This document shows positions 58,700 to 64,000 of a DNA stretch of 64,000 bases, piece after piece (positions within the stretch are counted from its first letter, which is position 1; the number at the start of each line of letters is the position of its first letter). Origin of the DNA: Linepithema humile (taxonomy: Eukaryota > Arthropoda > Insecta > Hymenoptera > Formicidae); contig NC_090130.1 in NCBI RefSeq assembly GCF_040581485.1, forward strand, positions 23,639,918 through 23,703,917. Reading direction: 5' to 3'. Under the pieces are notes generated by a model. The model searched no databases and was not told the DNA's origin. It saw only the letters and a program-made list of their open reading frames with translations. The position numbers and the translations under genes are program-made.

Positions 58700-60390
58700 G
58701 AAATTGGAAACCATATCGCGGGATATACAGATTATTATGCCATTAGGGTATAATGGGAGGAGCTTCCGGGTCCGCCGGGAAACGAGGAAGCAGATTCCGT
58801 GGCCGGGAATCCCGGGGTTGTGCGGCAATTAAACCGGCGTGCGCGCAAGGGACGATGACGTGAGGGAGGAAATTATTTTCACCGGCAGCGGTCGCGCAGC
58901 GTCGTGTCGCGTCGCGACGAATACTATGTGCCGACAATGGATAGAAAAAGCTGAGAGTAATTAATGCCGTTGAGAATCGATGACATGTGACCCACGTGAT
59001 GCGAGTCGCAAAGCGCGACGACGGTGCGAGCCGTGAAATTACTTCTCGCGGCGTTATCAAAATGCGTGTGTATCAGATATCATTGTTATCGGCACGGAAA
59101 GATTATTCAAAGAGAAACAATTGTAACGCATAATTGCGAGCCGTTTGATTGCAAACCTTATTAATGGACAGTAGAAATTGTAGGGAGGAGAAAGAGCAAA
59201 CAGCGTGAAATTAGAAAGATCCGAAAATAGAATTTCCATGCTTTTCCATCGCTTATGCAACGTCAACGTCCCGCGTACGTTACCGTTTTAATTAAAATCC
59301 GTCGATCGACGACAAGAAATTTCCCTTCAAAACGCCGATCTCTACTTTTTACAATTAATTCGAGCTCGACATAACACAAATTTCTCAACACTCGCGCTCG
59401 CGGTTATAATGAACTATAGATTAAAGTCGAATTAACTATTTCTGCGCGAAATAGTCAGAATTCCATGCCGATCCTTATCCGCATTCTCGCATTCTCGCAA
59501 TTCGCGGCGGCGCCGTGTCCTGCCGCGCGCACCTGCTCCGCAGAAACAATATCGCGAAATCGCAGTCGTCGATTCGCCATTGTTCGAATTAAAGGAGAAC
59601 CGCAGTTTCTCTCCGAGTCGCTGCGAGGTTTCTTCTCATGGCCGAGTCCGTCATTATTCATCGCCGCGAGTGGGGCCGCACAATAAAGAAGGCTTTGGAA
59701 GCACGAAAGCTGGCCCAGAAGGCGCGGTGTTTATAAAAACAAAACAAAAAAAAAGAGAGAAAGAAAGGAAAGAAAAAAGGCTGGCTTAAATGCGCCTTAC
59801 GAGTCTCTCTCACGCTTCGTGCTGCCAGCCTGTTCTGTTCAAAGTGCGAATAGCCCCGCCGTAAAGAGAGAGAGTACAAATAAGCGTCGAGTCCATCCTA
59901 AGGTGTGGCGAGGTGTGAAACGCGACCGGTAGATGCTACGGCAGCGATGCGAGATAGTGAGTTTCGTGAAACCACTGTGATATTTGGGATACGGTAATCC
60001 TCTAGAGAACAATTAGAGCTGCTTTCTTCCCAATTGCACGAAGCTTTTAGCGTCGGGAGAAATTAAAACGCTCAGATAAGCATAAGAAGCGCATTTGTCG
60101 GCGGTACAATTATTGTTCGCTAATAATTGAGCTTTGTTTACTTCACACTTTTTTCACCGCGTATTTTTCTCGTGTTAAAAAAAATACGCAATAGAACAAA
60201 AGTTTCGCTAGAAATACTTGTTTTTCTCACAAATAATGCAACAAATACGCTTTCGTATGTTAATTCGTCATATCACGGTTTCGTTAAATCTGAAATAACG
60301 ATAAATAGGAACTACATATTTATGATCATAACGAAATTTGTATATATGCAAATTCTTTTATGAGAGGCACAGACACATTCCGCCGCTTTA
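58700..60390. other. CpG-rich then mixed unique DNA
   Basis: 58740-59060 and 59460-59680 are CpG-rich. A purine-rich tract lies at 59738-59785. Open frames up to 105 codons are without domain. Confidence 0.5.
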
Positions 60391-60470
60391 CAGTGTAGAA
60401 TATCTACAGCGTGGCGTGTTAATTATCGCAGATACCTATTCTATTAGGTATTCGTGACCTTAGGGTCACG
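60391..60470 (+). repeat. Three consecutive short hairpins
   Basis: TGTAGAATATCTACA (near 60393), ATACCTA...TAGGTAT (60432-60451) and CGTGACC-TTAG-GGTCACG (60453-60470) follow each other. The last contains TGACCT and GGGTCA, two outward-facing (everted) nuclear-receptor-like half-sites. The inverted repeats are seen directly; receptor binding is speculative. Confidence 0.6.
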
Positions 60471-62254
60471 GCCGGATTCTGAATGCTCTCATATTTCCGG
60501 TGTTTCTCGGTGTATTACATTACCATTAACACGCCGAACGAAAGTGACTCTCGATTAGAGTAATCTAGAGATCTTAGCCGCAGACAACGGACGTGGGGGC
60601 GCAAACAGAGGCTTCTGCTTCCGGACGCCGTACATTAAGCCTCCCGGCGACATTCCCATTTGGCAAGAGAATCGGATTACTGTACGCCTTGTGGCGGCAA
60701 CGAAAGCCGAAACTCACTTACGCCGGCGCTGGTCCTCTCGTTGTACCGACGTCCGAGAATATTCCCCGCTATGCGGTAAAGAGATTGCAGTAGTAGCGTA
60801 TCGGCCGCGCCAAATGGAAAAGTAACGTCGAGATATCATCCGAATCCGAAATTCACGGGTCAGACGATCGATGCAGCTTTATGGTATCCTCGTGATTTCT
60901 TTATACCTATAAAATATTTGCCTTTTATATAACGGAAAATATTGATTCACGTGTATCGTCGGCGCTTCGAAAGGTATCTAAATAATTACGTGCACTCTGT
61001 AATTAATATAAATCGAATGAATTATTTTATACATTCAGATAATTTATGTTTACAGAGCTCTTTAATAAAATGTATACATACGTTGCGCGTATATGTACGG
61101 CGCAAACAAGATGAAATAAATCTACGTATTATACAGATATGTATGTGCGATCGTGTTTTCGATATACAAGGAATAGAAAATCATGAGCGATATCATTAAA
61201 CCAATATGCAATGCATAGGCCGATGCGGAATATTTAGATACAAAATGCGGTGGATTCAGAGAAGCGCGCCATTCCACCATTCGGTCGACCCCTGCGGATT
61301 GTCGCCGTTAAACGAGCATCATGTATGTGGTTATGCAAATGCGGCATAGTTAAGTAATACCAACTCAACACTGGATTATGTGCATGCATATAGTTCGTAA
61401 CTAATGACCGCGCGAAACCAAAATCATTCGGCGCGATGCGCACTGGCGCTTTCGCTCTCGCACAGTGTGTCCTGATCATGAATGTACTTTTCCTCTTGGA
61501 ATATATGCAGATGCGCACTTTCGAAAACCATTCAGTAGTCCCGTGTTTACATTCGCGCTCGCAATTATAATTCAAGCCATTAAGGTCCGAGTCTCGAAGT
61601 TTTATGGACATGTAAAAGCGGGCTTGTAACAGATGTAGATTTTTCTACCAACAAATAAGCCGCTAAAAGGTCAATAAATATTTCAACAGCTCGACTCATT
61701 GTATCGCCAGCCCGAAAGAAACCTTGGTCGATTCCTCCGCATTAGTGCGGCGGAGACGTGCGCGAGTGTCGTAACCTGCTCGACCGGTCGAGACAAGGTG
61801 ATCCGCCCGTGGCAACTTAGCTCATGGTTACAAACCATTAGATTTAATTGTGATGCTGTACGGTGTGATTGTAAACAATGCGGCCGCGCTATGTCAACTG
61901 ATGAATATTCTATTAATGTACTGCGAACCAACTGATTAATTTCACAGCGGCCTAAGTGTGCGAACAAATGTACGTGCGTGCACACAAGACGTATCGAGGT
62001 CCGCACGCCCGTAAATTAATTCTCACACGTAAACGGCACAGCATCCTAATTTCCGTCTGTGCTCAATGGACGCCATAGTCTCTGATAATCGTCATACAAT
62101 TTTCGACACGGTAAAATATGAATTTAGCCTCTGGAGTAAATGTACAACATTGAATAAATGATGTAAGATCGATAGATACGACTGTATGGCGTTACTTTTT
62201 TTTTTCGCAAAAATCTAATTTTAGACTCTGTGACAATTGTCGCAGTATCGTAGA
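60471..62254. other. Unique non-coding DNA
   Basis: No repeat or RNA gene is recognised. The minus-strand frame 61234-61611 (125 codons) and the overlapping frames at 61683-62006 have no domain. A T run of 12 lies near 62197-62208. Confidence 0.5.
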
Positions 62255-62503
62255 ATGCCGCACAAAGAAACAGTAGTAGATATATTTATCATTCCGCAGC
62301 GGTGTTGCAACAATAATGACGAGCAATACTATTGGATTTCAATAAACGGACAAGCTCTGAAGTTCGATTTGGTCGTAGCAAAGGAACAAAGGGATGATGA
62401 TCAATCCATAATCACCAAACGTATAGACGTCTGCTTGATAAGCAATAGCTCGTCAATGGTTCGATATATTCTCCTTTATCACTCGGTGTACTATCAATGT
62501 TGA
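62255..62503 (+). CDS. Candidate small protein or last exon, 82 aa, unrecognised
   Basis: An ATG frame in AT-moderate DNA with unusually protein-like composition: starts MPHKETVVDIFIIPQRC, then NNNDEQYYWISINGQALKFD, LVVAKEQRDDDQSIITKRID and a hydrophobic end. Upstream, a T-rich stretch and TCTAATTTTAG (AG at 62224-62225) form a good 3' splice-like signal with CTAAT as branch-point-like word. Downstream, AATAAA at 62583-62588 lies 80 bases after the TGA. An in-frame stop at 62231 means the ATG at 62255 would be the start, with the spliced 5' part untranslated. I recognise no family. Chance is still plausible. Confidence 0.28.
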   Translation: MPHKETVVDIFIIPQRCCNNNDEQYYWISINGQALKFDLVVAKEQRDDDQSIITKRIDVCLISNSSSMVRYILLYHSVYYQC

Positions 62504-64000
62504 CGTTATACATTTCAGTAAATATCGAGATAGTTCTAAATTTATCATCCAAGAAATATAACGATATCTTTGAAAGTTTTGTAATAAATTTAAAATCTAT
62601 CTCTCTGATAATCAGCTATATTGATAGAAACAGAATTTAAAAAATAAGAATAAAATTGCAACAATTAAAAAAATACTATATATGTTAAACGTATTCGATG
62701 CTCGATGTTGCGCGCGATCTAATCTATCGATCTCTCTCTAAGGATCTGTCGTGTCAGAGAGTTCTAATAAAAATCGGTTGTCTAACCTATCAATCCGTTG
62801 CGTACCAAAAGATGTTCTTTTCTTGCCGACAAAACAAAGTCGAAAAGGCGCGCGAGATAATCGTCACTGCGATAGATTGAGCAGGCAGAACCACTCAACC
62901 AATCGCTGGAGGCTTCTTTTTATTGTTATCCTTATAACATGTTCAGAACTCTAGAATCTGCCGACTGATCTCCGTGGAATTAGGACGGTCGGAATGCCGC
63001 GCTGACGAGATGATGAGACGTCGGAGGGAGGAACGGGGGCAAAAAAAGAGACGGCTCCTTTAATTAGGAACGTACGCGAACCAGTCAAACGTTCCGCGCG
63101 ACTTTCAACTTCCGCAATCGTCGAAGGTGGAATTAATTTAACATCGCGAGGAACTTGATACCGACGGTTAATTATCAATTCGATGTGAAAAAAATGTTGC
63201 GTTTGATGAAACCTGTTTTAATTTTAATTATTAATATGAGGAAATCTTTGCTAAACGATACAATAATTTATGCCAGAAATAATTCCGATCAGCGTTTCTT
63301 CGGCACGGAATTATTGGAATTCTCGACTTTGCGAATGAATCGCGAACTATAGGATGTATAGTTTTCCACTTCGCAAAATGTTCGTAAATACCGATTGCGA
63401 TAGCTACGGAACGTTATTGCAGTGATTAGTCGGAATCGCCTATCATGCTGCTATTCTCACAATCATGCCTCAGCCGCGGCTCAAGTCGTATCAGTAGATG
63501 CCAATAATCAGTGGCCGCGTTAAAGCGTTGTTCCTCGATTGCGCTGTCGACGAAATGGCAAGAAAAATAAAATTGATGATGATGACTGTATTAGATGACG
63601 ACATTTCCGCGCAGCATGCACACCGCTCGGCACTTAACACTTTTTTTCTCATTTGCAACACTATTATTACGTCGAGTTCCAGGCGAGAGCAGAAGATGCG
63701 GACACGCCTCGAGGTTAAATCCGAAGGTTTCATAATTCCGCGAGTCCTTAACTACCTCTGAAATCGTGAAAATTATATAAGCAAGACGGATGTTTTTTTT
63801 TATACTACTATTCCTTCTCTCCGCCGTAAAAATATTTAATTTCAATTAAGCATGAAATTATCTCCAATTTAATTAATTCTCTGTTTGTGTCAAAACGAAC
63901 TACTAGAAAGAGACGGATCAATTGATTAATCCCAGTTAAGCTTTATCAATATTTACGACAGCCACTGCGGTCTCCGTGAATTGCAGGAATCTGCAAACAT
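62504..64000. other. Unique non-coding DNA to window end
   Basis: AT-rich to about 62700, mixed after that. Frames up to 88 codons on both strands at 63490-63850 overlap each other and have no recognisable domain. Confidence 0.5.

Overview
The window looks like nuclear DNA of an insect, most likely a hymenopteran such as an ant. This is inferred from style, not from a recognised gene. AT-rich and GC-rich blocks of a few hundred bases alternate sharply. CpG is common throughout, as in ant and bee genomes and unlike most vertebrate DNA. There are many simple repeats and short fold-back (MITE-like) elements. I see no bacterial-style gene packing, rRNA, tRNA, CRISPR array or recognisable transposase or reverse transcriptase. 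The longest open frames (about 120 to 210 codons) are about what chance gives in 64 kb of CpG-rich DNA, and I could assign none to a family. The best reading is intergenic DNA or a very long intron.

Layout. 1-8 kb is mixed unique DNA with an AT-rich block carrying small duplications (3.4-4.5 kb). 8-16.4 kb is the most structured part: two foldback hairpins (8.4 and 9.5 kb), two diverged copies of one foldback MITE (10.4 and 14.2 kb), a different TIR MITE (16.15 kb), a 29-unit TG microsatellite and a CGY triplet tract. 16.5-17.8 kb is a pyrimidine-rich, GC-rich block. 18-31 kb is mostly featureless, with a GC-rich island at 26.6-27.4 kb and a compound hairpin at 27.8 kb. 31.8-33 kb is a second GC-rich island with stacked microsatellites. 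33-50 kb is mixed DNA with microsatellites and short tandem duplications.

Weak coding-like signals cluster at 44.2-44.7, 50.1-50.6, 58.4-58.7 and 62.2-62.5 kb. The most interesting is a pair of minus-strand exon-like segments (58625-58696 and 50383-50523). Both have canonical AG/GT borders, and their phases would join into one open frame. All coding calls are low confidence, because splice signals and open frames of this size also arise by chance. No gene network or system can be argued from the sequence alone.
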